From Arion vulgaris (Eukaryota; Mollusca; Gastropoda; Stylommatophora; Arionidae): 64,000 bases of DNA. The notes under the pieces were generated by a model, which saw only the letters and a program-made list of their open reading frames with translations, was not told where the DNA came from and did not search any database. The position numbers were made by a program, and so were the translations under genes. Location of the stretch: positions 59,358,152 through 59,422,151 of the forward strand of contig CM036755.1 in the NCBI GenBank assembly GCA_020796225.1, given 5' to 3'. Shown here piece after piece: positions 9,691 to 21,570 of this stretch (its first letter is position 1; each line of letters opens with the position of its first letter).

Positions 9691-10073
9691 ATACAATCAG
9701 TAGTTTGCCATTGCTTTCTGATTGGTTCTGGCCACTTAACCATGATGATCTCTGGTGTGCCCTGAGCCCGATACCAGGCTGTTCCAGCTCCCGCCTTCGA
9801 AGCCGTTGTTGACATTGTCAATCTTCCGCCTTTTCTGCCGGCAGCCTTGTGTATCTACTCTTTCATCTATCTAAATAAATATATATATATATATATATGT
9901 AGTGAGTAAAGTTAAAACAATATGTTTTTATACGATTTCTTGTAAATTAGACATGTCATCCAGAACCTGTTGTCATTTAATGTTGTTATATTCTAGAGTG
10001 TTCTGTTATACACTAGACTAGACACTTGTCAGGGCACGTCATTTGAAAGCACTTGATATGTTGACAAGTAGAT
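9691..10073. other. Repeat debris and TA run
   Basis: It contains a core similar to the 1590/2000 inverted repeat (TAGTTTGCCATTGCTTTCTG at about 9696-9715) and a (TA)n run near 9882-9899. No gene. Confidence 0.5.
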
Positions 10074-10452
10074 GGTATCTAGCATTATAATGTATGCTAT
10101 CTAGCAGTGTAATGAGTGCTATCTTGCAGTGTAATAAATGCCATCTAGCAGTGTAATAAATGCTATCCAGCAGTGTAATAAATGCCATCTAGCAGTGTAA
10201 TAAATGCTATCTAGCAGTGTAATAAATGCTATCTAGCAGTGTATCAAATTTCATCTAGCAGTGTAATAAATGCCATCTATCAGTGTAATAAATGCTATCT
10301 AGCAGTGTATCAAATTCCATCTAGCAGTGTAATAAATGCCATCTAGCAGTGTAATAAATGCTATCTAGCAGTGTAATAAATGCTATCTAGCATTGTTATA
10401 AATGCTATCTAGCAGTGTTATAAATGCTATCTAGCAGTGTAGTAGATAATAT
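10074..10452. repeat. 22-bp minisatellite, about 17 copies
   Basis: The unit is ATCTAGCAGTGTAATAAATG plus two bases, with C/T and AATAA/ATCAA variants. Confidence 0.95.
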
Positions 10453-11114
10453 CTAGCTGTAGAAGTATGCTTTCATCTAAGAAATATTCAATCTGTTGGA
10501 CTATTTTCATAAGTCAAGTGCGTGATGTATTATGTAGAGTTTGGTATGATGCATCTCTTGTGCATGCAATTATCAACCTCACATTCTTATTCTACATTCT
10601 ATCAGGCTTTTCCGGTTGAGCTTAGTTGATTGTCAGGCGGCTAACTCAAAAGTCAATCTTCGAGAGCACAAGACCATGATACAGTTAATATCAGAATCCT
10701 TTATTCCAGAAAACCATCGAATACATCATAAGAAAAACTGCTGTGTTACCCCACTCTCTGTGTGGATGGTATCTTTCAATTATTGGTGGAAGCAGTAGTA
10801 GCCTTTCTAGTTGCTATGATTTTATTTCTGGTGATTATCTTCTCCAACAGCTTGCCTCTTGGCGATTACACGATATAACTAATTTTGTGTGTAGTATTTG
10901 CCACGATTTGGATGAGGAACCAGATGGAGTCATTATTCTATGTTTATTGCATTCGCAATGTTGTTGTCAACGATACTTGCAAGTTCCTCCATCTTCACAT
11001 CAGCGTGCCAATGTCATCTAAGATACTGTTTTTGCCAAGCCAACCGTACTACAATTTTGATCTCATTCACTCACTAAATTATGTTCCTCCATTTGATATA
11101 AGAAAGTAAGTAAA
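10453..11114. other. No recognised gene
   Basis: Short overlapping open frames in both directions (for example 10743-11021). None resembles a known family. Possibly old LINE sequence. Confidence 0.4.
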
Positions 11115-11392
11115 AGTAAAGGATTGCCCTTCTCATACCTAGTGGTATATAGGGCAATACAGTGTTAGGCCTGTATTTTCATTGACCGTCGGCACATGAT
11201 GGGTAATGTGGTCAGCAGCACGTCGGCCGCCTTTACTTTCCCAGAGCATGTCTGGTACCCAGTTGAGGCTGGGTCGAGCCGTCGCGGTCTGGAAAAACTC
11301 CCCGCGCACTGCGGGAGTGAACCCAGACCACTAGCCATGAGAAGCGAGTTCACTAACAACTTCGCTACCGCGGCTCTTCCATTTGATATAGT
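11115..11392 (-). mobile_element. SINE-2 copy (tRNA-headed)
   Basis: On the minus strand the head has GGTAGCGAAGTTGTTAGTG (A-box-like) and GGTCTGGGTTCACTCCC (B-box-like). The tail has GCCTAACACTGTATTGCCCT and TACCACTAGGTATGAGAAGG. It is closely related to 42120-42362 and more distantly to 52830-53078. Confidence 0.8.
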
Positions 11393-11557
11393 CTATATTT
11401 ATATATATATATTGTTTGCACTGATAGCGTTTCATAATATGACGTCTTTCTGGTCTCTCTGCTCTAGATAGTGAGCAAATATAACTTTACCATTGTTTCA
11501 ATCTGGTCTCTGATAAGTAAGATCCACACACTCTGAAACTCAGGAACACACCCATTC

Positions 11558-11935
11558 TTTTATAATCATCATCATCAAATAGTTTGTCATGAGCAGTACT
11601 TTACCACCCCAACAGTCCTTTGGAATTGTTCTCTCTCGTAGATCAGATGTCCGGTCTCTGCAGCCGTCATGTTCAAACTATCAGTTACATTCTGAATCCA
11701 TCTTCTCCGTGGTCTTCCTCTTCTTCTCTTTGCCGGTCTGCTTCCTTCCATGATGGTCTTCTCCAGCCCTTCATGTTTTTTATATGTCCAAAATATCTCA
11801 ATTTTCTCTTTCTTATTTGTAGCATCAACCAGTTTTCTTTGATTTTGAGTTCTTTCTGGATAGATCTATTTGTTCTCTTCTCTGTCCAAGATATACGAAG
11901 GACTCTTATGTAACACTTATATTCAAAATCACATA
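11558..11935 (-). mobile_element. LINE-C 3' end
   Basis: On the minus strand it reads LRISWTEK-type, KENW, and YFGHIK-like blocks in shifting frames, as in the LINE-C copies at 14578 and 15400. It is degenerate; the 3' terminus has ATCATCATCA on the + strand. Confidence 0.65.
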
Positions 11936-12429
11936 TATTTGTGTATACACAATTATAATTCTGGTGAACAGAAGGAAACTAAGTCAGAAACATCATGCAT
12001 TGAAATCAATCACTTCAAGCATAACAATGGAGATAACTGCGGTTTTCCGGACGACCTAATAGTTGGCAAGACAAAAACTACGCACTCCACGATATTAACA
12101 CCTAATAGATTTGATGCTGTAAAACTAATAACTTTATGGCTTAAAGGGTTTTGACTCTGTAGAAAATATTAGATATAGTCAAAAATATCGATTTTTCAAA
12201 GTATTTAGTTCTATAAAGTACATTATTCGTACTATCGATTCACACACACAATTATGTTGTTTTGTTTATGTATTAACATTACAACATTAATAAGTAACTC
12301 CACACTCTAATCTTTTTTCTTACAAATTCCAAGTTTGAAATTGAGTTTTCTCAAAATCGTTTATTTTTATATTTGGTATGTGACGGAAGTCCCAGAGCTA
12401 ATACTAAAGCTAGTTATACGAAATTCTAA
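11936..12429. other. No gene seen
   Basis: AT-rich, with a short CA tract near 12240-12250. Confidence 0.5.
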
Positions 12430-13262
12430 GTGAATATCCCACATATGTGAATTACGACCATTTCACTAAAGGCGACAAATGCATACCAGAGCTTAGATAC
12501 GCAGACGATACAGTATTATTATACACCAGCAGAGAGGATTTGGAAACCCTAATCATGACAACCAAGAAACATAGTGAAGACCAACATCTATATTTGAATA
12601 CACAAAAAACAAATATAATGTCAAATGACTAAGCAAAATGCTCACCTAACATCCAAGTAAACAATGAAAAACTCCAATGTGTAGAGAGCTACGAATATCT
12701 GGGCTCAATAATTAACAATAACGGCGACTGCTCCAAAGAGATCTCAAGAAGATTGACAATAGTAATCAAGAAGTTAAACACGATAAAGAACATGTGGCAA
12801 AGCACCAGCAAAATATAAAAATTAAAAATATTGAGAGCATGCATTTTTCCAGTGGCTACTTATCGTTGTAAATCACGGACCATTACACAAACAACAAGAA
12901 CGAAAATCCAGTCCTTCGAAACGAAATGCTACAGAAAGATCCTACGAATACCATGGACAGAAAAAAGGAAGAACACTGATGTCCTGAAAGAACTGAATGT
13001 TAAAGACAATTGACTGATAAACAACATACTATACAGAATAATTATATACATTGGTCACATCAAGTGTCACGATGGCCTGGTATAACAATATTAGAGAGCA
13101 GGATCCCAGAACGCAGAGGTAGACATAGAAGAAGATGGCTACAAGATATTAAAGAAACCATGAACATGACCATCGACGAAGTGGTTGAACTGGCTAGAGA
13201 CAGAGTGAATTTCAGATGTGCTGCAAAGAAATCAACGTCCTATAAAGGATACGCACCTTGAT
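12430..13262 (+). mobile_element. LINE-B 3' half
   Basis: Begins after the RT start with VNYDHFTKGDKCIPELRYAD (catalytic box ADD next), then HSEDQHLYLNTQK. After breaks it reads RACIFPVATY, KCYRKILRIPWTEK, ERRGRHRRRWLQDIKETMN and the terminal STSYKGYAP before a stop at 13260. Same family as 8728-9690 (-) and 53922-54622 (-). Dead. Confidence 0.88.
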
Positions 13263-14506
13263 GATAATCTCACATATAATAGTGTAGCTACTGATGCATT
13301 TGAAAGTACATTTTTTCAAATACTTAATTTGAAAATTAAGTTTCACTGCAAACTGATGACACTTGTTGTGAGATTTTTTGCTAAGTATAAGTTTAAAAAT
13401 AAAAATAAAATATATTCTGGAGATTTTACAGACAATAAATGTGTCAGCAGCTTTTTATATACTTACAGTTTATGAATCATCGTTTTATTTATTAATATTT
13501 TTGTTTGTTTTAAATATATCATGATATGTATGTACATGTGAAGAAGATACCAGCTGTGAGTGTTGAGTTGTGGTACTGGTTCGAGTCCGTTGTAAAAAGA
13601 TTCATGAATACAAAGCCTAGAGTGCATTGAACGATAAGCAGAATAAGTTAGTTATGCGATCAGAACCAACATACGTCTATCTGTCTGTCCTGCTGATGAA
13701 GAAGAGAAAACGTTGAACAAAGTATAAATAGTGTACATCAGGAAATGTCAGTTTGTCTGCTGTATGATACAAGCAACATTTAATAAAAGGTCTGTGACAG
13801 GACAGATTGCAAACATATATGCATGGACACGTATGCAAGCAAAACAAATAAATACAGCATTTTATTTTCTTATTAAATTAGCTGCACAACATCAATAGCG
13901 TGGACGAGAAGATGGAAAAAAATAATAAGGTATGAATGAGATCATAGTAAGCAAATTATTGATACCACTGGTTTGTTTAGTGAAGTTAGTATCAGACATG
14001 GTAGGGATGTTATTGTTGTATATGTCGGCAAACATTTGTAGGGAAAACAGTTGTCAAGTACATCTGAGGATAAAGTGTTATCCACAGCCCCCGGTAACGG
14101 ATGTTATGTTCACTAAAGGAGAGATCGTGGAAGACAGAGGCGAAGATGTTGGATGGTCTGACATTGTGGTTTGACAAAAGATCGACGACAGAGCTGCTAG
14201 AGGAGATCGAGTTATTAAGAGACATGATTGCCTACGTCGGCAGGCATTTTGCATTTGATCGATTGGATGCATTTTTAAATAAGAAAGGGCAATGAACAAA
14301 TAGTGAGAACATGAAAAGCCAATGGTAGACAAGAGAGAGATAGAAAATTCTGAACATCCTAAAACTGAAGCACGGTAAAGTGTCAACATCCGAGTTGACG
14401 GTAAAGACTAAAGCACGTTCTGGGAGATCTCATTTCTGCCCCAACAATGTTGACTCATTAGCTCGTGAGTGTTTGTAAGTTTACGTTAATGTTATCTCTC
14501 CATCGT

Positions 14507-14543
<37 letters not shown>

Positions 14544-14577
14544 ATATTACATATCTATATTTATATATCTATATATA
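13263..14577. other. No recognised gene; CA microsatellite
   Basis: A GGTTCGAGTCCG B-box-like motif at about 13577 lacks a convincing A box or fold. Overlapping open frames at 13932-14389 match nothing I know. A (CA)n run lies at 14510-14540, followed by TA-rich sequence. Confidence 0.5.
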
Positions 14578-15290
14578 TATCATCTTACAATAGTTTGTCC
14601 ATGAACAGAACGTTATCACACTAACAGATCTTCGAAACTTCTTAATATCATAGACCAGATGTCCTGTCTCTTCAGATATCATGCTCAAATAATCATCAGT
14701 TACATCCTGAATCTATCCTCTCCATTGTCTTCCTCTCCGCTTGTTTATTTTTTTTGCTGCGATGCATCCCTTCATAATAGACTTCTACAACCCACTTTTC
14801 GTGTCTTTTTATGTCTAAAATAATTCATTTTTTCGTTTCTTTTTGGTAGCATTTGTCAGTATTCTTTTTAAATTTTCAGTTTCCTTTCTTGATAAATCTA
14901 TTTGTTTTTCTTCTCTGTCCATTGTACACGGATGAACATTCTGTAACACTTATATTCAAAAGCATATATGTTTTTCACTTCACCAGGCGAATGCCAGGTA
15001 AGTTTATGAATCTTCTTGTGGACAAAGATGGTACCTTCAATTACTAAGTTTGACAGCATACATAGCTCTGTCAGTCTTTCTCCATTCTCATTTATTGAGT
15101 TATTTCCTTGTTTTCCTACAGCTCTCTCTACCCCTACATTATCCCTACCAACCTTGGCATTAAAGTCCTCCATTATTAATAACAGGTCATGTTTTGCAGT
15201 TTTGTTAATGTTATCATGCAAATGATGCAAGATGAAATACAAATCTTTGTACATCATAAATACACATTTAGAGAACACAGGGTATGAAAT
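14578..15290 (-). mobile_element. LINE with RT domain deleted
   Basis: On the minus strand a single frame carries endonuclease sequence: LLLIMEDFNAKVGRDN, NENGERLTELCMLSNLV and [10 protein letters not shown]. It is fused directly to the extreme C-terminal block AFEYKCYRMFIRVQWTEK, with degenerate 3' sequence continuing to 14578. The whole reverse-transcriptase region that normally lies between them is missing. Confidence 0.78.
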
Positions 15291-15399
15291 CTAGGTCACC
15301 CATTAAAAGTAAAATGTGGAAAAATGATCTCTGGAAAGAAAGAGAAAATCAAAAGATGAAGAGAGCATTTTCAGTAGCTGTTAAACCGACCAAATCCAT

Positions 15400-16190
15400 G
15401 TGTACTTACTGACATAGCAGAGACAGAAGAGGAATTAGACATACAAATCCAACCAGTTTCAGAAGAAGTAGAGGTGAAAGTAGCCATTAAGGCGGAGAAG
15501 AAAAATAAAACCAGGATAGTGATGAAGTTTGCTCAAAAATGATGATGGAGGAAGAAACAGAAACTCCAGTAGTCCTGTGGAGAATACTCAGGGATATATG
15601 GGATAGAAAGAGTCGACAACATTGAATACCTTGAGACATTGCTGACAAATGACGGAATGTTAAAAAAAAAATTAAAGAAGACTGAGCATTGCGTTGCAAA
15701 AACTACAAGAACTAACTAACCTATGGAAGGGAACTTATATTAGAGCAAAAATCAAGCGTTTAAGAGTCTGCGTTTTTCCCTTGGCAACATATGATTGTGA
15801 GACATGGACCGTTGACAAAGTAGCAGAAAAGATAATAAATGCCTTTGAGTGCAAATGCTACAGAAGAGTACTTAGAATATCATGAACAGAAAAAAGAACA
15901 AATGCTTCTGTTCTGCAACAGCTTTGATATTGAAGAGAGCATAAAATCAAGGAAAATTAAATATTTCGGACACATAAAACGCCATGAATGCCTAGAGAAG
16001 ATAATTTTGGAGGGAACGGTGCCTGGAAGAAGAAGGAGAGAAAACCTAGAAGACGATGGGTGCAAGATGTCAATTACGATCTGAGAATGACTGCTTCTGA
16101 CGCCGGTCGATTTGCACAGAACAGAGAGTTTTTCAGGACTGCTGTCAAGGGAACCAAGTTCCGAAAGGGACAGGCTACTTGATGATATGG
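15400..16190 (+). mobile_element. LINE-C fragment with internal deletion
   Basis: Starts in the linker before the RT (EEVEVKVAIKAEKKNKTR), jumps to VDNIEYLETLLTNDG past the palm, then reads VCVFPLATYDCETWTV, FECKCYRRVLRIS, IKYFGHIKRHECLEK and the end KGTKFRKGQAT before a stop. The RT catalytic box is absent. Frameshifts are present. Confidence 0.8.
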
Positions 16191-16259
16191 GATAAAGAAG
16201 TATATCCTGTAGAATGAAGAAATGGTTATATTATCAAGTTACTTAAGAAGTGTGTTTAG

Positions 16260-16530
16260 GAAACTGTAACAACTGGAGAGCAATAATCACGTTATCACTA
16301 ACAAGTAAAATATTCAGTAGAGCGATCCTTCAAAGAATGAAAACAATATTGGATAACAAAATTAGGAAAGAACAAGCAAAGTTGTATTAAAGTAAAATCA
16401 TGCATAGACCACATATTTACACTACACCAAATAATTGAACAAAGCAATGAATGCAATAGTTCTATCTATGTTGTTTGTTGACTTTGAAAAATGTACTTGA
16501 TAAGCTGAACAGAGATTTTCTAGGAAAGAT
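16260..16530 (+). mobile_element. LINE RT fragment (fingers and palm A)
   Basis: Forward reading resembles ITLLSLTSKIFSRAILQRMK, then ILDNKIRKEQA, SCIDHIFTLHQIIEQSNE and VVFVDFEK before degenerating, the N-terminal half of a LINE RT domain. Confidence 0.7.
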
Positions 16531-16664
16531 ACTCCGACATTAGAAAATATCAACAAACATGTCTATACTAAACAAAACGACGGGAAATCAGATAGAGAAG
16601 TCGAACTTCACCAATTGTCACTGGTCTCACGGTAAGTGGTTCGAACTACAGGTTTCCAGAAAAG

Positions 16665-16845
16665 ATCACGCTTGAAGGATCTAATCTTCAAGTACCTCTG
16701 AAGTCGACGAAGGTTCGCCTGCATGTCGGGGGACATCAGTCAAATGGTAGAAGCAGCATTCACGCAAAAGTCCGTCAGAAGCGCCATACAAGTCGTCATG
16801 GAAAACGAATGAATTCATATCTGCGGGCGAACGCAGAAGAAGAAG
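16665..16845 (+). mobile_element. SINE-3 copy, GAA tail
   Basis: CTGAAGTCGACGAAGGTTCG, CACGCAAAAGTCCGTCAGAA, GAATTCATATCTGCGGGCGA, then ACGCAGAAGAAGAAG. Confidence 0.75.
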
Positions 16846-16964
16846 TCTATACGTAACAACGAATGGACGATTTCGTGATTCAAAACAATAAACAACAGCG
16901 GATTCAATTAAACGAATGACAGTCGAAAAGTCATTGAAGAAACTGATAGGAACTGCTGGTACTC

Positions 16965-17244
16965 TATAGAATGCACGTTCTAGAAGACATTGCTATTTTT
17001 CACTTGAACACCAGGAAAGAAAGTGAATACTACACTGTTTAACCAATGACTTATATTAATATAATAGTTTGTAATCTCGGTGGTGCAGATGTTAGGTACT
17101 CTGCTATAGAATGCACGTTCTAGAAGACATTGCTATTTTTCACTTGAACACCAGGAAAGAAAGTGAATACTACACTGTTTAACCAATGACTTATATTAAT
17201 ATAATAGTTTGTAATCTCGGTGGTGCAGATGTTAGATACTCTGC
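16965..17244. repeat. 140-bp tandem duplication, nearly identical copies
   Basis: Two adjacent 140-bp units (16965-17104 and 17105-17244) starting TATAGAATGCACGTTCTAG and ending GATGTTAG plus TACTCTGC. They are identical or nearly so, so the duplication is recent. The right end overlaps the head of the SINE at 17205-17450. Confidence 0.9.
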
Positions 17245-17450
17245 TATAGTTCCAAAGGTACTTGATTCGATCCCTCGTGGAACCTTCTGGATATTTTTTC
17301 AGAGGTCCCTGGTCTCAGTGTATGCAATATCAAGTTCCTAGCTCTATCGAAGACGGACGATAAAACGAAGGTCCCGTGCTCAATTTAAGCACGTAAAGAA
17401 ATCATTGGCAGTTGAAAATTGAAAAGGGCAGGCTGGAAAGTCGCTGAATG
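17205..17450 (+). mobile_element. tRNA-headed SINE (SINE-7)
   Basis: A tRNA-like head: TCTCGGTGGTGCAGATG (A-box-like) and CTTGATTCGATCCC (B-box-like). The body has no coding capacity. The 5' part of its head is also present in the upstream 140-bp duplicate. Confidence 0.6.
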
Positions 17451-18234
17451 GGCCAAATTAATAAGAACATATTTTTTTTAAAATACGTACAAAATATTTT
17501 CACCATCTTCCAAAATTACATTGGGGACTCTCGCCGGTGCTACGGAGTTCGTGCGCTGCCACTGAGATCTTCAGAAAACTTAAGAAAGAGATCTGTGTAC
17601 ATATGGTTACTCACCGAAGTGCATATCCGGTGCCGGCAAGATGGCGGTTGACATTTCTTACCGTTACAATAATTATGTACTATGCTACATCTGTAGCAGT
17701 AAGGAGTCTAGTCAATTTGGATGGGGGAGAATATCATGTGCACGGCAGCCATCTTTGATCTGTAACATTCCAGGGGGTGAAGAAATGTATGAGGGAATAT
17801 CCTAGTCACTGCAAGACATAAAAGGTACTGTGATACTGTGGATAGGCGTGCCAACACCGAGCACGGTAAAGCCAGAAAGAGAGATCTGTGTCCTGGTCAC
17901 TAGTGTATCTCAGTCATTCGTATCCACATGCTCTCTCTCTATCTCTGTCTTACTCAAGTCGATATTTAAATTTATATGTTTATTTAACTATTCTTCAACA
18001 ACAACAAAAATACATGGTTTTTATAACATGTAGAATACATTATTACAACTAACAAACCCAACAACAAAATTAATATATATAAACAAATATATAACACCTA
18101 AAAGAATATCTCTAACTTAAGTAGTTTCTAATATAACGTACCTAACGTTCCACTCAGGCTTATATCCATAAGAAGTATAACCACAACTTGATCTATTCCT
18201 AAACAAGTCTATGTGTCCAGTACTGAGGGTTCTC
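17451..18234. other. No gene; small inverted repeat
   Basis: A SINE-1-like block (GGTGCTACGGAGTTCGTGC, about 17535) and a short inverted pair (CCGGCAAGATGGCGG near 17634 and CGGCAGCCATCTTTG near 17743). Nothing else recognised. Confidence 0.5.
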
Positions 18235-18510
18235 TGAAGATGATGATAATGACCTCAAAGTCATTAAGAGACAGTATGTCTCAGCGATGTTCTCACGAAG
18301 ATCTCAGCGATGTTCTCACGAAGGTCTAGTCTTCTAGAACTGCTGATGATGAAGATGAAGACTTCAAAGTCATTTGGGAAACAGTATGTCTCAGCGATGT
18401 TCTCACGAAGGTCTCAGCGGATGTTCTCACGAAGGTCTATTCTTCTAGAACTGTTGATGATGACGTCATAGTCATTAGGAGACAGTATGTCTCAGCGGAT
18501 GTTCTGGATC
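18235..18510. repeat. Complex short-period repeat
   Basis: Repeated blocks of CAGTATGTCTCAGCG, GATGTTCTCACGAAGGTCT and TTCTAGAACTG, in three irregular rounds. Confidence 0.8.
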
Positions 18511-18565
18511 GTATCTAACGTATACCTACTGGAGTTCTCTACTGGTTTTCTTATTCTGCGCTAGT

Positions 18566-18832
18566 GTCTGTGCCAGAGTTCTCTGCTTCTGTCTGTGCCA
18601 GAGTTCTCTGCTTCTGTCTGTGCCAGAGTTCTCTGCTTCTGTCTGTGCCAGAGTTCTCTGCTTCTGTCTGTGCCAGAGTTCTCTGCTTCTGTCTGTGCCA
18701 GAGTTCTCTGCTTCTGTCTATGCCAGAGTTCTCTGCTTCTGTCTGTGCCAGAGTTCTCTGCTTCTGTCTGTGCCAGAGTTCTCTGCTTCTGTCTGTGCCA
18801 GAGTTCTCTGCTTCTGTCTATGCCAGAGTTCT
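18566..18832. repeat. 25-bp minisatellite, about 10.5 copies
   Basis: The unit is GTGCCAGAGTTCTCTGCTTC plus TGTCT. Because 25 is not a multiple of 3, the same repeated peptide appears in all three forward frames in turn; these frames are not genes. Confidence 0.95.
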
Positions 18833-19412
18833 CTCGATTGCTCTCTGTCCGTCTTCTGTATGACCAGACAGTATCTTGTAGCGATTTCTAATTTACTGGC
18901 TCTCGGCCAGACTCTACCTCTGTGTTTACTGGCCTCCTCTCTAACTGTCTGTCTGTTCTACTTTTCTGGCCCCACTATCTAACTCTGCTGTCTGTGGCCC
19001 TCTCTATCCTCTCTGTCTTCTCAGTCTTCCCTCTGTCTGTCTTCTGTGCTAGACCCTGGTATATATATATGGTCCCGTTTCCTTTGATTCACGAAATCAA
19101 AGACATCAATGAATTATCAGATGTCACCCAGATTGTCGCCAAATAGTCTGGACTTCAGTTACATTTTCAACACTCACTCAGACCCTCATAGGCCAAAAAT
19201 ACAACACGATTTGACAGTCTCTGTGTATGTACGCTGACAACTTCCTGTTTTTGTATTGAGATCAAGTGACAATTGCCGCACTACAACAATATTTCTGCGC
19301 AGCTGTCAACGCCCGCCATTACTGGGAAACATTGTCGAAATAAGTTACGATTACTCCCCGATGGAGGAGATGAGAGAACTGGCCTAGCAATAACACTATT
19401 ACACATCAACAT
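18833..19412. other. No gene; pyrimidine-rich
   Basis: The left part is CT-rich and seems a decayed continuation of the 25-bp array. Nothing recognised to the right. Confidence 0.5.
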
Positions 19413-19682
19413 ATGACTAAATCCAAGCTTAAAGTTGTTCACGTGCTGACAAGCTGTATGACTACATCCAAGCTTAAAGTTGTTCACGTGCTGACAAGCT
19501 GTATGACTAAATTCAAGCTTAAAGTTGTTCACGTGCTGACAAGCTGTATGGCTACATCCAAGCTTAAAGATGTTCACGTGCTGACAAGCTGTATGACTAC
19601 ATCCAAGCTTAAAGTTGTTCACGTGCTGACAAGCTGTATGACTACATCCAAGCTTAAAGTTGTTCACGTGCTGACAAGCTGT
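19413..19682. repeat. 45-bp minisatellite, 6 copies
   Basis: Exactly six 45-bp units containing CATCCAAGCTTAAAGTTGTT and CACGTGCTGACAAGCTGTATG-type ends. The E-box CACGTG and an AAGCTT site recur in each unit. Open in frame on both strands because 45 is a multiple of 3. Confidence 0.95.
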
Positions 19683-19719
19683 ATGGCTGAGGATAGAATC
19701 AGTCGCTAACGTGAAACAG

Positions 19720-20275
19720 GACTTCTGGCCGTGCTACGGAGTATAGTACACTAGCGCCAGAACCTGTCTTAGCAAAGACGCAGTGTTCAGCACTACCAAC
19801 GGATATGGATTCGCAAAGTCAAATCAGGTATGGTGAGACGCAACTGGGTGGAGGTACTGGTACACAATGATCAGAGAAATCACCTTTATTTTTGTCCCTG
19901 GGCACGCAGGAGTTAGGAGTAATGAACGAGCTGATAGATTGGCTGGCTTAGCTACAATATCAGAGGGAGCTGCAATGGATCGAAGTGACATTCTTCACGC
20001 ATTGAGAGAGTCTTTCCGAAGAGAGGAGTTTCAGGGCTGTGAATCCATTCGCTGACCAGATTGAAAGAGATGGGTGTCAATATTGGTGCAGTCCGAAAAG
20101 AACGACATACTAAATATGCAAAGAGATTGATTAATCAACATCGAACTGGCGTTTTGGTTCGCTGGACGCTGCTGGATTTGCTGAGGAGGAGATTGGAGCA
20201 CCTATAGACACGTCCGGAGTGCTATGATGATAGTCCTCATATAACTGATAACTGATAACTGATAACTGATAACCG
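19720..20275 (+). mobile_element. LINE-E 3' end with RNase H domain
   Basis: Reads REITFIFVPGHAGVRSNERA, then DRLAGLATISEGAAMDRSDI, the C-terminal part of an RNase H domain as in I-clade-type LINEs. A disrupted tail follows and ends in (ATAACTG)n at 20245-20272. Related to 24500-25125. Confidence 0.82.
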
Positions 20276-20309
20276 AAGTGCAATGATGATGGTCCTATCA
20301 ATATATCAA

Positions 20310-20590
20310 TCTTGGGGTCTCTGGGGCTAAGTGGTTAAGCCCTTTGCCTTGTGAATCGAAGGTCATGGATTCGAATCCGGACCGCGCCATTCTGTTCACG
20401 AGTGCAGTTTTTTTCCAGAGACCCTAGGATTACTGCTGGAGCTACGGAGTTCGTGCTTTGTGCAATACTCTCGGCAGGGGCGTGCCATTTCTGCGGAGAG
20501 CGACCGAGCCATATGGGGTAAAACCCCGTGCAATGAAGTCAATCTTTCGGTTTTAAAACCCTTTAATCAATCAATCAATCAGTCAATCAA
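20310..20590 (+). mobile_element. SINE-1 copy, AATC tail
   Basis: The tRNA-like head has GGCTAAGTGGTTAAG and GGATTCGAATCC. The body has GGAGCTACGGAGTTCGTGC. The tail has CCATATGGGGTAAAA, AATGAAGTCAATC and then (AATC)n. This is the clearest copy of the family in the window. Confidence 0.85.
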
Positions 20591-21129
20591 TCAGTAAAAT
20601 AATAAACACGAAACATATCAAAACACACAAATATAGCTTTACAAAATACAAAACTAAGAGTCATCGACATTTAGACAAAAAATCTTTATTAAGCAAATGA
20701 TACAGAAGAAGGGAAGAAATGCAAGCTTCCTATACAACCACACATCACATATGTAGTCAGACGATACATCTCTTTTTGGTATAAGATTTGGTAGTAAATC
20801 ACAGAGGAAAAAAACAACATTAACGACAAACAACAAAACGATGGATGTAGAAAATAGCTGAACAGAACTTATGAAAACACCCGTAGGCATGAAATGTATT
20901 CGATGTTCATGAGCGCATAGCAGGGATTCGAGGTTGATGAGCGATATTCGCAATGGGGGATCCTTAGAATAACTGTGACGCAGGCATTCGATGTTTGGAC
21001 AGGGCCTGAGACAGTCGATGTTTGTAGTCGAGAGAAGAACAGCATCTCGGGCGGTCGAGGTTGTTGACTGTAAGGCGGACGTGAGAGATTCTCTAACAGA
21101 AAATGCACTAGAAGTGTAAGAATAGCAGC
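20591..21129. other. No gene; degenerate repeats
   Basis: Near 20900-21050 several ATTCGATGTT/ATTCGAGGTT motifs recur irregularly. No recognised protein. Confidence 0.4.
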
Positions 21130-21385
21130 TTTAATAGGTTTCAAAGCCGACGGATTTACTTCTCTGCACCGTGTTTTAGTCCATATGACTCGGTGCCTCT
21201 CCGAAGAAATGACACGACATCTGCCGAGATTATTGCACAAAGCACGAACTCCTTAGTTTCGGCAACAATCCTAGGGGTCTCTGGAAAAAATGTACTCGTG
21301 AACAAAATTGCGCGGTCCGGATTCAAGCCCACAATCTTCGGCTCGTAATGCAAGGACTTAGCAAAACCGACCAAAGCATATTAAA
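21130..21385 (-). mobile_element. SINE-1 copy
   Basis: Minus-strand copy with a tRNA-like head at the right end, AGGAGTTCGTGCTTTGTGC in the body and a CATATGGACTAAAAC-type tail at the left. Confidence 0.75.
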
Positions 21386-21404
21386 TGAACACCAGTAATT
21401 TTGT

Positions 21405-21570
21405 CTATAAGTCTAGATATATCGCATTGCTATGCACAAGGTTGGATGTCATGTTTTCTTTGATGAGAGTGATATAACATCTTTTGTCTAAAAGTCTAGA
21501 TATATCGCATTGCTATGCACAAGGTTGGTTATCATGTTTTCTTTGATGAGAGTGATATACAATCGTTTGC
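21405..21570. repeat. About 80-bp tandem duplication
   Basis: Two copies of AAGTCTAGATATATCGCATT, GCTATGCACAAGGTTGG and TTTTCTTTGATGAGAGTGAT in order. Confidence 0.9.

Noticed and set aside
13540..13620. GGTTCGAGTCCG as a tRNA T-arm
   Set aside because: No acceptable A box, anticodon arm or acceptor pairing was seen around it.
13932..14389. Overlapping frames on both strands (80-103 codons)
   Set aside because: No recognised domain, no splice or promoter context, and similar lengths are expected by chance in this sequence.
18564..18982. Three overlapping serine- and cysteine-rich forward frames
   Set aside because: The 25-bp array cycles through all frames, so each gives the same residues; not genes.
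19281..19709. Cysteine- and histidine-rich frames on both strands
   Set aside because: Translation of the six-copy 45-bp array.
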